DNA of 64,000 nucleotides, taken from Heyndrickxia oleronia. GTDB taxonomy: Bacteria; Bacillota; Bacilli; Bacillales; Bacillaceae_C. The DNA lies in assembly GCF_017809215.1 (NCBI RefSeq), contig NZ_CP065424.1, positions 1,180,911 through 1,244,910 on the forward strand, given 5' to 3'. The first letter of the stretch is position 1. Each line of letters opens with the position of its first letter. Positions 8,439 to 17,356 of this stretch are shown here, piece by piece. The position numbers and the translations under genes were made by a program. Below the pieces are notes generated by a model, which was not told the origin of the DNA, ran no database searches, and saw only the letters and a list, made by a program, of their open reading frames with translations.

Positions 8439-8618
8439 ATGAAACTTGCTGATCATTTGAGTAAAGATTCTATTCGTAAGTTCAACCAACTTAGACGTGC
8501 AGCTAGAAATAAGAAAGAAAAATCTAAGACAAAACAGGAGAAAGTTAATTGGCACGATATTATGGGAACTAATCGTGACACGTTTAAAAGAGTAGGAGGA
8601 AGGGTGAGAAGGAAATGA
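8439..8618 (+). CDS. hypothetical basic phage protein, 59 aa
   Basis: ATG 8439 follows GAAGGTGA. The product is strongly basic (FNQLRRAARNKKEKSKTKQ) with WHDIMGTNRDTF near the C-terminus. Its last bases overlap the start of the lipoprotein gene (8615), so the two are coupled. It may bind nucleic acid, but no family is recognised. Confidence 0.6.
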   Translation: MKLADHLSKDSIRKFNQLRRAARNKKEKSKTKQEKVNWHDIMGTNRDTFKRVGGRVRRK

Positions 8619-8914
8619 AAAAGTATTTTAATCTATTAATTTTATTAATTGCAATTGTAGTTGTTTCATCTGGGTGTTCATCTTTAGAACGGGCAAAGAA
8701 GGATATGAAATCTGAATATGGCGGTGGCTTGGATAGGATAGTCACTGTGTATGATAATGCTGGCAATGTGATTAGGACATATGAAGGAAAGATTGATATT
8801 GCAAACCAGACAGATTCAAAAGGTGGTGCAACTGGTTCAGATAAAATAAAGTTTGAATTCAATGGTAAAAGAATAATTCTTTATAATGCGACAGTTGTTG
8901 TAGAGGAAAAGTAA
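8615..8914 (+). CDS. small phage-encoded lipoprotein
   Basis: 99 residues with a lipoprotein signal: charged start MKKYF, hydrophobic core LLILLIAIVVV and lipobox VSSGC with Cys near residue 21. The mature part contains a strand-rich region (IVTVYDNAGNVIRTYEG) resembling the DUF5052 phage lipoproteins. It would be anchored to the outer face of the membrane. A role in superinfection exclusion has precedent for phage lipoproteins but is only inference here. Confidence 0.7.
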   Translation: MKKYFNLLILLIAIVVVSSGCSSLERAKKDMKSEYGGGLDRIVTVYDNAGNVIRTYEGKIDIANQTDSKGGATGSDKIKFEFNGKRIILYNATVVVEEK

Positions 8915-8933
8915 GGTTAAGGAGTTGTTTTAT

Positions 8934-9161
8934 ATGGCAGGTAGATCCCTAACTATTGATATTAATTCAAAGACTTTTGTTGCAAAGCTTAAAGCAATTG
9001 CTAAGCATATGAATGCATTAGCAGAAGAACTGGAACAGATTGATAAATCTGTTTGTCCATCTTGTGGTAAAGAGTTAGATACTAATGATTTCTATGCTGA
9101 CGGTAAACTCTGGCATACTATGAAAGATTGTCTATCATGCGGTTATTCGTTGAGGGAGTAA
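8934..9161 (+). CDS. small zinc-ribbon phage protein, 75 aa
   Basis: ATG 8934 is chosen for its AAGGAG at 8919-8924; TTG 8925 lies too close. After a helix (FVAKLKAIAKHMNALAEELEQI) come two Cys pairs, CPSCG and CLSCG, about 30 residues apart, forming a probable zinc ribbon. It immediately precedes the HNH gene of the packaging region. Function unknown. Confidence 0.65.
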   Translation: MAGRSLTIDINSKTFVAKLKAIAKHMNALAEELEQIDKSVCPSCGKELDTNDFYADGKLWHTMKDCLSCGYSLRE

Positions 9162-9164
9162 GTA

Positions 9165-9512
9165 ATGCCTGAATACAAAACACGCGAACAAAAACGAAAG
9201 TTCTACGATGGGAAGGAATGGAAGCTTAAGCGTAAAGAGATTAAGGCGAGAGATAACTATGAATGCCAGGAATGTAAACGACAAGGTAAAGTATCCATAG
9301 ATACAAACGAATACAGTAAACGTGCTAAGCGTAAGAAGATTCAATTGGTTGTGGACCACATCAAAGAGTTAGAGGATTATCCAGAGCTTGCGCTAGAGAA
9401 TGATAACCTAGAGACACTTTGTGTTAACTGTCATAACAAAAAGCATGGAAGGTATTTTAGAAATGGTTTCATTCGTAAGGAAAATAAATGGGCGCATGAT
9501 GAAAAATGGTAG
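9165..9512 (+). CDS. HNH endonuclease, packaging-associated
   Basis: 115 residues with the classic layout: an N-terminal FYDGKEWKLKRKEIKARD, a Cys pair CQEC, the HNH core VVDHIKELEDYP, NDNLETLC and CVNCHNKKHG. In HK97-like cos phages an HNH protein of this type is encoded next to cos and TerS and works with terminase in specific cleavage during packaging (established for HK97 gp74-like proteins). Its place here, just before the probable cos and terS, fits. Confidence 0.88.
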   Translation: MPEYKTREQKRKFYDGKEWKLKRKEIKARDNYECQECKRQGKVSIDTNEYSKRAKRKKIQLVVDHIKELEDYPELALENDNLETLCVNCHNKKHGRYFRNGFIRKENKWAHDEKW

Positions 9513-9641
9513 TACCCCCCGGGTCAAAAGGTTTTGCAAAAAATCTATTTAGGGGCACCGGTAAGGGGGAGTCTTTCGTCCAAAAAAATTGAAAAATCAG
9601 CTGCTATATTAGGGGGTTAAAAAAAGAAGGGGGGTGTTTTT
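9513..9641 (+). other. probable cos region
   Basis: The 129-base gap between the HNH gene and terS is unusual in base composition for this phage. It has a C-run (ACCCCCCGGGT near 9514), GGGGCACCGGTAAGGGGGAG near 9552 and G-rich AGGGGG stretches, set in AT-rich DNA. This is where cohesive-end sites lie in HNH-TerS-TerL phages. The exact nicks cannot be read from the sequence alone. Confidence 0.5.
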
Positions 9642-9983
9642 GTGAGTGGAGTCGTAAAAATAGCTGATTTGGAAAAACAATTGATGAATCGAATTAATCA
9701 AGATGATCTATTAGAAGTTGATAAAGTAAAGCGGTATATAGCGATTGTAAAGCAAATTAGAAAGCTGCAAAGTGCAATCAATAAAACTGGTGTTATGACA
9801 ACTACTATTAATGCAAGTCAAGAATTTACTAAAACAAATCCTGCCTTAAATGAATTAAATAAGCTCACAAAAACACTAATTACTCTTGAAAATTCGATTA
9901 AATTTGAAATGTTATATGTGCCAGAACTACCTAAGGATGAGAAAAAGGATAATGACGAACCAGAAGTCAGTGATTTATATTGA
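9642..9983 (+). CDS. terS: terminase small subunit (P27 family)
   Basis: GTG 9642 follows GAAGGGGGGTG. The 113-residue protein is mostly helical, with an N-terminal dimer-like segment (DLEKQLMNRINQDDLLEVD), a central basic helix and an acidic end, as in P27-type small terminases. It would recognise the cos/pac DNA just upstream and load it on TerL. Its stop overlaps the TTG start of terL. Confidence 0.8.
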   Translation: MSGVVKIADLEKQLMNRINQDDLLEVDKVKRYIAIVKQIRKLQSAINKTGVMTTTINASQEFTKTNPALNELNKLTKTLITLENSIKFEMLYVPELPKDEKKDNDEPEVSDLY

Positions 9984-11638
9984 TTCATCAAAAGTATGTA
10001 GATGAGTATATTGAATCATGGAGAAAAGGCCAGGTTATTTTTAATCAAGAGCGTATCGATTTAGTGAAACACTTAGAATCTGAGGTTCTTATAAGAGATG
10101 ACATTTACTTTGATGAAGAACAAATAGAGCAATGTATAAACTTTATAGAGAAGTGGTATTTCAAATTAGAGCCATTTCAGAAGTTTATCATTGCTTTTAT
10201 TTTTCTTAAATATAAAGTACGGGACAAATTATTTTATAAAGATATTGTAATTGTTATTGCTCGTGGTAATGGGAAGAACGGTTTGATTTCTGGACTAGCT
10301 GATTACTTCATAAGTCCTGGTCATGGAATTGAAGGATATAACGTTGATGTTGTAGCTAACAGTGAAGACCAAGCAGAGACTTCTGTTAAAGAAGTTTATA
10401 ACGTGAAGGAAAAGTATAAGGCTCTCATGAAAAAATTTTTCTCTTGGACCAAAACTAAAATTACTGGAAAATCAACTCTTTCAGAATTTAAGTTTCGAAC
10501 TTCTAACGCTGACACAAAGGACGGTGGTCGTCCTGGTTGTTTAATATTTGATGAATGGCACATATATGAAGATACCAAACTTATAAATACATTGAGTTCT
10601 GGTCTGGGTAAAGTAAAGCATAGAAGAAGAATTTATATTTCCACCAACGGTCATGTCCGTGGTGGTTTTTTTGATAAATTTATTGAGCAGTGTTTAGATA
10701 TTTTGAAAGGTGGAAGCAAGCGTAAAAATCGTTTTGTTTTCATATGCAAAATGGATAATAAAGACGAAGTGGACAATCCAGAACTATGGGAAAAGGCTAA
10801 TCCGATGTTCAGTAAACCAAGAAGTCCTTACGCTGAAGAATTGTTTGATACGATCATGGATGAATATCTCGATTTAGAAGATGATCCGTCTGGTCGTCCT
10901 GAGTTCATGGCTAAAAGGATGAACCTTCCTCAAGAAGATAATACGATTAGGATAGCTTCTTGGAAAGATATTGAAGCGACGAACCGACCAATTCCCTATA
11001 ACGTTTTAAGGGGAAAGACATGTGTAGGAGCAATCGACTTTTCCTATATTAAAGACTTTACAGCTTGTGGAGTCCTCTTTAAACATGGTGATGATTATAT
11101 TTGGGATAGCCATCAATTTGCAAGACGTGAATTTATAAAAGAAGCTAAATTAAAACCTCCTATTGAAGAATGGGAAGAAGATGGCCTTATTACTTTACTT
11201 GATGGACCAGTCATCGATATTAAATACATGGTTAATTATTTCTGTGAAATGAGAGAAAAGTATGGTTTAAACACGATTATTGGCGACACATTTCGATTAG
11301 ATATTGTAAAGCAGGCATTAGAAGATGCAGGATTTCATGTTTTATACATTCAGAATCCACATGCGATTTATGCAAAACTTGCACCTAGAATTGAAATGCT
11401 GTTTGCTCAACAACGTATTATTTTTGGTGACAATCCACTAATGAGATGGAACACAAATAACATTGTAGTCAAGGTCAAGAATGATGGGAATAAGGATTTC
11501 TTGAAAAAAGATGAAGTTCGAAGGAAGACAGATGGTTTTACAGCTTTTGTGTACGCATTATGGCAAGCCGATAACATTCTTGAAGATGAAGTGAATATTG
11601 ATGATGCATTAGATGCATTAGATGCTTTGAACTTCTAG
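9980..11638 (+). CDS. terL: terminase large subunit
   Basis: 552 residues starting at TTG 9980 (TTGA overlap with terS). The ATPase half shows Walker A ARGNGKN near residue 93 and Walker B LIFDEWH near residue 187, followed by STNGH as the coupling motif. The nuclease half has GAIDFSYIKDFTACG and GDTFRLD as metal-binding acidic motifs. It packages phage DNA into the prohead through the portal encoded next. Confidence 0.93.
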   Translation: MIHQKYVDEYIESWRKGQVIFNQERIDLVKHLESEVLIRDDIYFDEEQIEQCINFIEKWYFKLEPFQKFIIAFIFLKYKVRDKLFYKDIVIVIARGNGKNGLISGLADYFISPGHGIEGYNVDVVANSEDQAETSVKEVYNVKEKYKALMKKFFSWTKTKITGKSTLSEFKFRTSNADTKDGGRPGCLIFDEWHIYEDTKLINTLSSGLGKVKHRRRIYISTNGHVRGGFFDKFIEQCLDILKGGSKRKNRFVFICKMDNKDEVDNPELWEKANPMFSKPRSPYAEELFDTIMDEYLDLEDDPSGRPEFMAKRMNLPQEDNTIRIASWKDIEATNRPIPYNVLRGKTCVGAIDFSYIKDFTACGVLFKHGDDYIWDSHQFARREFIKEAKLKPPIEEWEEDGLITLLDGPVIDIKYMVNYFCEMREKYGLNTIIGDTFRLDIVKQALEDAGFHVLYIQNPHAIYAKLAPRIEMLFAQQRIIFGDNPLMRWNTNNIVVKVKNDGNKDFLKKDEVRRKTDGFTAFVYALWQADNILEDEVNIDDALDALDALNF

Positions 11639-11657
11639 GGAGGGGGTGATCATGTAA

Positions 11658-12797
11658 ATGGGATGGTTAAATAACGTGTTAAAGCGAAATAGCGAACTAG
11701 AATGGATGCTTGATTTAGACCTGACTTATGAAACATCTCATCGTGCTTATTTGAAAAAAATGGCTTTAGAAACATGTATAAATTTTATTGGCCGTACAAT
11801 TAGCCAATCTGATTTTAGAATCATGAAAAACGGTAAACGGCAAATGAATGATTGGCATTATTTATTGAATGTAAGACCTAACACTGACCAAGCAGCAGCA
11901 GACTTTTGGCAAAAATTCATTTATGAATTGATTCATGAAAATGAAGTCTTGGTGATTCTTACTGATAATAATGATCTGTTAATCGCTGATAGTTTTACTC
12001 GTGTAGAATATGCAGTTTATCCAGACATTTTCAAAGATGTAACTGTTAAGGATTATACTTTCCAACGTTCATTTAATATGGATGAGGTAATCTATCTCAC
12101 ATATAACAATGAAAAGTTATCAAAGTTTATGGATGGTATGTTTGATGATTTTGCAAACCTTTTTAGTCGAATGATAGAAGTTAGTTTAAGAAAAAACCAA
12201 ATTCGTGGAAAAGTTGGAATGGACTCCACTCAAGATCTTACAGATAAAAACAGAACCAAACTACAAAACTTTATTGATAAGCTATTTAATTCGTTTAGAA
12301 ATAATTCTGTTGCACTTGTTCCCATGCTAAAAGGTTTTAACTACGAAGAGGTTTATAGCGGAGAAAACAATGGTCAATCTGTGGAAGAACTAACAAAATT
12401 AAAGAGGTCATTGGTAGATGATGTGGCTAACATTCTTGGGATTCCTAATGCATTAGTTCATGGAGAACTAGCAGAATATGAAACTAGCATTAAAGCATAT
12501 ATAAAATTCTGTATTGGACCATTGCTAAAGAAAATCAAAGACGAATTAAATAATAAATTAATCGATCAAAAGGCATATTTAAAAGGAGATCGGATTGAGG
12601 TTAAAGGTATTACCGAAAAAGATTTAATCGATCATGCAGAAGCGGTGGACAAATTAGTTGCATCAGGTGCCTTCACTAGAAATGAGGTGAGAGAATTGTT
12701 TGGTGCTGAACGTTCTGATGATCCAGAGTTGGACAAGTTTGTTATTACGAAAAACTATCAATCTGCAGATTCTGTTGAAGGAGGTGAGGTAAGATAA
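11658..12797 (+). CDS. portal protein (HK97 family)
   Basis: 379 residues, the usual size for HK97-type portals. It has the typical N-terminal MALETCINFIGRTISQSDF stretch, the LLNVRPNTDQAA segment, and a C-terminal VDDVANILGIPNALVHG followed by helices ending in RNEVRELFG. It forms the dodecameric ring at one capsid vertex. GGGAGGGGGTGATC precedes it, and its last base is the first of the protease gene. Confidence 0.9.
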   Translation: MGWLNNVLKRNSELEWMLDLDLTYETSHRAYLKKMALETCINFIGRTISQSDFRIMKNGKRQMNDWHYLLNVRPNTDQAAADFWQKFIYELIHENEVLVILTDNNDLLIADSFTRVEYAVYPDIFKDVTVKDYTFQRSFNMDEVIYLTYNNEKLSKFMDGMFDDFANLFSRMIEVSLRKNQIRGKVGMDSTQDLTDKNRTKLQNFIDKLFNSFRNNSVALVPMLKGFNYEEVYSGENNGQSVEELTKLKRSLVDDVANILGIPNALVHGELAEYETSIKAYIKFCIGPLLKKIKDELNNKLIDQKAYLKGDRIEVKGITEKDLIDHAEAVDKLVASGAFTRNEVRELFGAERSDDPELDKFVITKNYQSADSVEGGEVR

Positions 12798-13497
12798 TGA
12801 ACAAATTTGATTTGAATAAAATCCTGAATTTCAAGCAAAGATTTGATATTGTTAATCAAGCTGAAAAGGGTTTAAAACTATCTATTTACGGTTATATCGG
12901 TGGTTGGAGAAATAGCGCTGAAAGTATTCTGCAAAAAATTGAAAGTGCTGACGTTGATGAAATTCATGTGCATATCAATAGTGGCGGTGGTTCCGCATTT
13001 GATGGGATTGCAATTGGAAATATTTTAAAAACCATAAAGCAAAAATAATAGTTCATATTGATGGTTGGGCTGCAAGTGCTGCATCTATCATAGCAATGGC
13101 AGGGGATGAAATCATCATGCCAAGCAATACTATGATGATGATTCATCAAGCGAGTACTTTTGAGTATGGAAACGCGGAGGTATTTGAAAAAACTGCCAAA
13201 GATTTGCGTAAAATTGACAAGGCAGTAACAGCTTCTTATCGTAATCGTTTCGTTGGAAATGATGATGAACTTACAGAGTTGTTGAAAGATGAAACCTGGT
13301 TAAATGCAGATGAAGCAGTTGCTTTAGGATTTGCCGACACGATAGCTGATGAAATTGAAATCGCCGAACTTGAAGATGAAGATGATGAAGTTGAAAACTT
13401 CAAGGAAGGATTAGTTGCAAAATACGCAGCACAGATACAACCGAATAACCCACAGGAACAAGTGCCGTCTAATACAAAAAGACGACGCTTTTTTTAA
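12797..13497 (+). CDS. ClpP-like prohead protease, split by a -1 frameshift
   Basis: Frame 12797-13048 encodes the N-terminal 83 residues of a ClpP/SppA-type phage protease (IYGYIGGWRNSAESIL, INSGGGSAFDGIAIGN). It stops at TAA 13046 directly followed by TAG. The rest, including HIDGWAASAASIIAMAGDE with the presumed catalytic Ser and MIHQAS with the presumed His, lies in the -1 frame and runs to 13497. The switch point coincides with T TTA AAA (13024-13030) in the correct phase for -1 slippage. A shift there restores a continuous ILKNHKAKIIVHIDG. Either this is programmed frameshifting or one A was lost from a run that should have six. Without either, the active-site half is not made. Confidence 0.8.
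13024..13030 (+). promoter_or_regulatory. possible -1 ribosomal slippery site in the protease gene
   Basis: The heptamer T TTA AAA matches the X XXY YYZ pattern in the zero frame (codons ATT TTA AAA ACC). Sixteen bases further on are two zero-frame stops in a row. I see no convincing stimulatory hairpin immediately downstream, so a simple one-base deletion in the A-run remains equally possible. Confidence 0.4.
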
Positions 13498-13524
13498 TAT
13501 CTAAAAAATTGGAGGTAATCGTAA

Positions 13525-14685
13525 ATGACGATGAAATTAAAAGGTACAATGGAAAATTTCGAAACGAAAAAACAAGCTTATATGAATGTTGTAAAGGATG
13601 AAAATTCGACACCAGAGCAATTAGAAAATGCATTTAATGAGATGTTTACAGCACTTCAAACTGACTTAACAGAAAAAATTGCAAATGATGCTCGTAATGA
13701 AATTCACGATGCTCAAATATTAGCTGCACGTGGACAAAATGTATTAACTTCAGAAGAGCGTAAATTCTTTAATGCAGTTGTTCAAGATGGAGGTTTCAAA
13801 GATGATTCTATTCTTCCTGAAACTACTCAAGAGCGAGTATTTGAGGATCTAGTAAACGCTCATCCATTACTTGATGCTTTGGGCTTGCAAGATCTAGGCG
13901 CAGTTACTAAGTTTATCTATTCCGATGCTACAAAAGCGTACGCTTGGAAAGAAATTTTTGGAGATATCAGTGGTCAAGTTAATGCTGCATTTCGTTCAGA
14001 GAAAATCGGGCAATTGAAATTAACATCATTTGCAGCTATTCCAAATGACATGTTAGAACTTGGACCTGTATGGGTTGAGCGATATGTCCGTACTTTACTT
14101 ATAGAAACATATTCAGTCGGTCTTGAATATGGATTTGTGAATGGTCGTGGATCTGCACAACAAGAGCCAATTGGTTTAATGAAAAATGTCGATGCTGAAA
14201 CAGGTGCAGTAACTGACAAAACATCATCGGGTACACTAACCTTTGCTCCTTCAGAGTATGGTGAAATTGTTGCTGGTGAACTTTATGAAGTCGTAAAAGC
14301 ACTATCTACTAATGCAAAAGGCAAATCACGTAAAGTCGGCGGTAAAATTGTTATGGTCGTAAATCCAATTGATGCAATTGGTGTACAATTCCGTAACACA
14401 ATCCAAACATCTAGTGGTCAATGGGTGACTGCTTTACCATATAACATTCAAGTTGTGGAATCAGAAGAAATTCCAGCAAATAAAGCATTGTTCTTTGTTA
14501 AAGGAGAATATATTGCAGCTATTGCTGGTGGATACAAACTTAAAAAGTTTGATCAAACATTAGCTATGGAAGATGCTACACTCTATACAATTAAACAATT
14601 TGCAAATGGTAAGCCAAAAGATAATAAAGCGGCTCTTGTATACGATTTAGATATTAAATTTTCTGCTCCAACTCCATCAGTTTAA
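13525..14685 (+). CDS. major capsid protein (HK97 fold)
   Basis: 386 residues behind TTGGAGGTAATC. The first 110 or so residues are charged and helical like an HK97 delta/scaffold domain. The capsid domain then starts near FKDDSILPETTQERVFEDLV and contains LTSFAAIPNDMLELGPVWVERYVR and FVNGRGSAQQEPIGLM, typical of this family. The upstream protease presumably trims the N-terminal domain during maturation. Confidence 0.92.
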   Translation: MTMKLKGTMENFETKKQAYMNVVKDENSTPEQLENAFNEMFTALQTDLTEKIANDARNEIHDAQILAARGQNVLTSEERKFFNAVVQDGGFKDDSILPETTQERVFEDLVNAHPLLDALGLQDLGAVTKFIYSDATKAYAWKEIFGDISGQVNAAFRSEKIGQLKLTSFAAIPNDMLELGPVWVERYVRTLLIETYSVGLEYGFVNGRGSAQQEPIGLMKNVDAETGAVTDKTSSGTLTFAPSEYGEIVAGELYEVVKALSTNAKGKSRKVGGKIVMVVNPIDAIGVQFRNTIQTSSGQWVTALPYNIQVVESEEIPANKALFFVKGEYIAAIAGGYKLKKFDQTLAMEDATLYTIKQFANGKPKDNKAALVYDLDIKFSAPTPSV

Positions 14686-14702
14686 TGAAAGGATGATGTA
14701 AT

Positions 14703-15059
14703 ATGCCATATCAGGTAATTAATGATTTTAGAGATAAAGAGAATAATAATATTGTTTACCGTAAAGGTGATGTGTTTCCGATTGAGGGTTATGAACCCAC
14801 TAAAGATCGTATAGAAGAATTGTCTACAGTACATCCTGAGCATAGAAAGATTTTTATAGAAAAAGTAGAAACAGAAGAAGAAAAAGCGGCTCGTGAATTA
14901 AAAGAGAAAGAAGAAAAAGAAAAGGCGGAAGAAGAAGAGAAATCCACTATCAGGAAAGAGTTGGAATCGTTTGGTGTTACCGTACATCCTAACACTGGCC
15001 TTGAAAAGCTAAGGGAAAAACTTGAAGAAGCTAAAGCAGGAAAAGAAAATAAGGAGTGA
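14703..15059 (+). CDS. phage protein with charged linker, post-capsid
   Basis: 118 residues. The N-terminal 50 residues form a small domain (YQVINDFRDKENNNIVYRKG) of the kind found after capsid genes. A Glu/Lys coiled-coil linker follows, and the C-terminus IRKELESFGVTVHPNTGLEKLREK resembles a HeH/LEM-like helix-extended-helix fold. It may be a head-decoration or connector-associated protein, but its position is the only functional hint. Confidence 0.65.
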   Translation: MPYQVINDFRDKENNNIVYRKGDVFPIEGYEPTKDRIEELSTVHPEHRKIFIEKVETEEEKAARELKEKEEKEKAEEEEKSTIRKELESFGVTVHPNTGLEKLREKLEEAKAGKENKE

Positions 15060-15064
15060 TGTCA

Positions 15065-15367
15065 ATGAGCATCACTGATGAAATTCTAATAGAGTTTAAG
15101 GGAAGGATGCACCTGGGTGATCATGAAGATGATAACCTAAGACGCATCCTTTCTGCGTCTGTTAAAGCCTTAAATAAAAGATGTGGTAATTATGATATTA
15201 ATAATGATGCTGATTTTAAGGAATTAGTTTTTGAACGTTCTAGGTATGTTTATAATGATGCTCTAGAGTTCTTTAGCACAAATTTTCTTACTGAAATTAA
15301 TAACTTAGCAATTGATAAAGCACTTGAGGAAATTAAGCTAGAGGGTGAGACAGATGCAACCATTTAA
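15065..15367 (+). CDS. head-tail connector (gp6-like)
   Basis: ATG 15065 is chosen for AAGGAG at 15051-15056; the upstream GTG/ATG pair at 15056 overlaps that site. The 100-residue all-helical protein (DDNLRRILSASVKALNKRCG, FERSRYVYNDALEFF) matches the size and location of the HK97 gp6/SPP1 gp15 adaptors that bind under the portal. Its 3' end overlaps the next gene. Confidence 0.75.
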   Translation: MSITDEILIEFKGRMHLGDHEDDNLRRILSASVKALNKRCGNYDINNDADFKELVFERSRYVYNDALEFFSTNFLTEINNLAIDKALEEIKLEGETDATI

Positions 15368-15704
15368 ATATAATCCTAATTACAATTCAGGGTCCTTTAG
15401 ACACAGGATTACATTCTTAAAATTAGAATCTTTGAAGGATGAATTGGGGCAGGAAATCGGAAAAGACTGGATTGAATACAAAAAAGCTTGGGCAATGATC
15501 AAAACTTTAAAAGGATCTGAGTATGTAAATGCAGGTTCTGAGCGTGCAACAATTACTTCTCGATTTGTTATTCACTACACTGAGGGAATAACAGCAGAGA
15601 TGAGGATTAAATATAACAATCGCATATTTGACATTATCGAACCGCCAATTAATGACGATGAAGCGGACAAAACATTGACCATCCTTGTAAAGGAAAAAAG
15701 GTGA
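15354..15704 (+). CDS. head closure protein (SPP1 gp16-like)
   Basis: ATG 15354 sits behind GAGGGTGAG; the GTG 15345 lies within that site. The product has the beta-rich signature of phage head-tail joining proteins: FRHRITFLKLESLKDELGQE, WAMIKTLKGSEYVNAG, then a strand FDIIEPPINDDE. It closes the portal channel after packaging and provides the tail docking surface. Confidence 0.8.
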   Translation: MQPFKYNPNYNSGSFRHRITFLKLESLKDELGQEIGKDWIEYKKAWAMIKTLKGSEYVNAGSERATITSRFVIHYTEGITAEMRIKYNNRIFDIIEPPINDDEADKTLTILVKEKR

Positions 15705-15708
15705 TCAA

Positions 15709-16068
15709 ATGGTTAAGGTGAAAGACCTGTCAAAAGAAATTGCTAGACAACTATCTTTATATACAGAGTCTGTAAAAGAAGAAGTTGAAGTAATAAAAGA
15801 AGATGTTACGAAGGAAGCAGTGTCCCTTTTAAAGCAAAAAAGTCCAAAGGATACAGGTAGTTATGCAAAGAGCTGGGCCCGAAAAAAGGTTGGTAAAAAT
15901 ATTGTTATTTATAATAAGGCTCCTAACTATCGACTCACACACCTTTTGGAAAACGGCCATGTAAAACGTGGTGGTGGTAGGGTTGCAGCAAAGGTTCATA
16001 TACGACCAGTTGAAGAAAAGATTGTGGATGAATATGTGAGTAGAGTGGAGAGGGCGATTAGACAATGA
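15709..16068 (+). CDS. HK97 gp10-like tail component
   Basis: 119 residues with the family's hallmark middle section: KQKSPKDTGSYAKSWARK, then HLLENGHVKRGGGRV and HIRPVEEKI. These small basic proteins act at the head-tail interface or in tail completion. The stop overlaps the next ATG (AATGAAT). Confidence 0.85.
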   Translation: MVKVKDLSKEIARQLSLYTESVKEEVEVIKEDVTKEAVSLLKQKSPKDTGSYAKSWARKKVGKNIVIYNKAPNYRLTHLLENGHVKRGGGRVAAKVHIRPVEEKIVDEYVSRVERAIRQ

Positions 16069-16394
16069 ATTTAGTTCAATTAAAAAAGATACTTGATGAA
16101 ACAGGTTATCCAGTCACTTATTCACATTTCACACCAACAGATAATAATCCAGTTCCTGATCCACCTTATATTTGTTATTGGACACCGTATTCTTCTCACT
16201 ATATTGCTGACAATAAGGTCTATCAAAAGATAGAAAATGTACAAATTGAACTTTATACCTTAAAGAAAGACTTATCAGCAGAAGCTAAGCTTGAATCAGT
16301 ACTAGATAAATATGAAATACCCTATCAAACTACTGAAACATTTATAGAATCAGAAAATTTATTTCAAAGAATATATGAAGCGAGGTTGATTTAA
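16065..16394 (+). CDS. tail terminator/completion protein
   Basis: 109 residues: an N-terminal helix (LVQLKKILDETGYPVTYSHF), the PDPPYICYW segment common to small tail-completion proteins, and a strand-rich VQIELYTLKKDLS. Its place between the gp10-like gene and the major tail protein matches the tail terminator that caps the tube. Overlaps the gp10-like gene by 4 bases. Confidence 0.72.
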   Translation: MNLVQLKKILDETGYPVTYSHFTPTDNNPVPDPPYICYWTPYSSHYIADNKVYQKIENVQIELYTLKKDLSAEAKLESVLDKYEIPYQTTETFIESENLFQRIYEARLI

Positions 16395-16395
16395 T

Positions 16396-16971
16396 ATGCC
16401 AGAAAATAAAGTAACGTTTGGTTTGAAAAATGTTCACTATGCTCCTTACACTGTAGTAGATGGGAAAATTACTTTTGAAACGCCCATAAAAATGCCAGGT
16501 GGTATTGAATTATCCTTAGAACCACGTGGGGATATGATCGAGTTTTATGCAGATGATATGCTCTTTTATTCTGCAAGTAATAACCAAGGATACGATGGTA
16601 CCTTATCAATTGCCAATATCATAGAACAATTTGCTATTGATGCTTTAGGCGAACAAAAGGACGAAACCGATAAGGTATTGAATGAATTAGCGGATGCTAA
16701 AGGGAAACCATTTGCACTCCTGTTTGAATTTGATGGTGATGTAAAAGCTACTCGCCATGTTCTATACAATTGCACCGCTAACCGTCCAACAGTAGGATCA
16801 AAAACAAAAGAAAGTTCAGCTGAACCAAATCCAAATGAATTAACATTTGTAGCTAGTCCTCTAGAAATCGACGGTAAATTAATGGTTAAAACAAAGACTA
16901 CAGCTGAAACTCCTGCTGCTATTTATGATGATTGGTATACAAAAGTTTATGAAAAAACTCCGGCAGCATAA
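16396..16971 (+). CDS. major tail protein
   Basis: 191 residues of the phi13-type major tail family. It begins KVTFGLKNVHYAPYTVVDGK, followed by PGGIELSLEPRGDMIEFYADD and FEFDGDVKATRHVLYNC. It polymerises into the tail tube, and the position before a frameshifted chaperone pair and the tape measure is the standard order. Confidence 0.9.
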   Translation: MPENKVTFGLKNVHYAPYTVVDGKITFETPIKMPGGIELSLEPRGDMIEFYADDMLFYSASNNQGYDGTLSIANIIEQFAIDALGEQKDETDKVLNELADAKGKPFALLFEFDGDVKATRHVLYNCTANRPTVGSKTKESSAEPNPNELTFVASPLEIDGKLMVKTKTTAETPAAIYDDWYTKVYEKTPAA

Positions 16972-17005
16972 GGGAGTTTAAATGAATTCTATGAGGTGAT
17001 TAAAT

Positions 17006-17356
17006 ATGGAAAAAACAGTTACTATAGATGGTAAAGAAATAAAGTTTAAATCCACAGGGGCAACACCTATTCGATTCAAGTCTCAATTCGGAAAAGATTA
17101 TTTTACCGAAATCATGAAATTAGGTGTACTTGATAAATTAAACAAAATACAAGATGATGATTTTTCCGCAGAGGACCTTGAAGGATTAGACTTTGAGGTC
17201 TTTTATAATATCGCATGGACTTTAGCAAAAACAGCCAATATGGAGATACCTGAACCATTAGAATGGTTGGATTCCTTCGATGAATTTCCAATGTTAGATG
17301 TCATTCCAGAACTAATGGAAATGATTCAGAAAACCATTCAATCTAAAAAAAAATAA
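17006..17356 (+). CDS. tail assembly chaperone, short form (gpG-like)
   Basis: 116 residues ending SKKK at TAA 17354, at the end of a nine-A run (17345-17353). The protein is acidic and helical in its second half (LEGLDFEVFYNIAWTLAKTA). It corresponds to lambda gpG and the siphovirus equivalents that coat the tape measure. See the following entry for the extended form. Confidence 0.85.
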   Translation: MEKTVTIDGKEIKFKSTGATPIRFKSQFGKDYFTEIMKLGVLDKLNKIQDDDFSAEDLEGLDFEVFYNIAWTLAKTANMEIPEPLEWLDSFDEFPMLDVIPELMEMIQKTIQSKKK

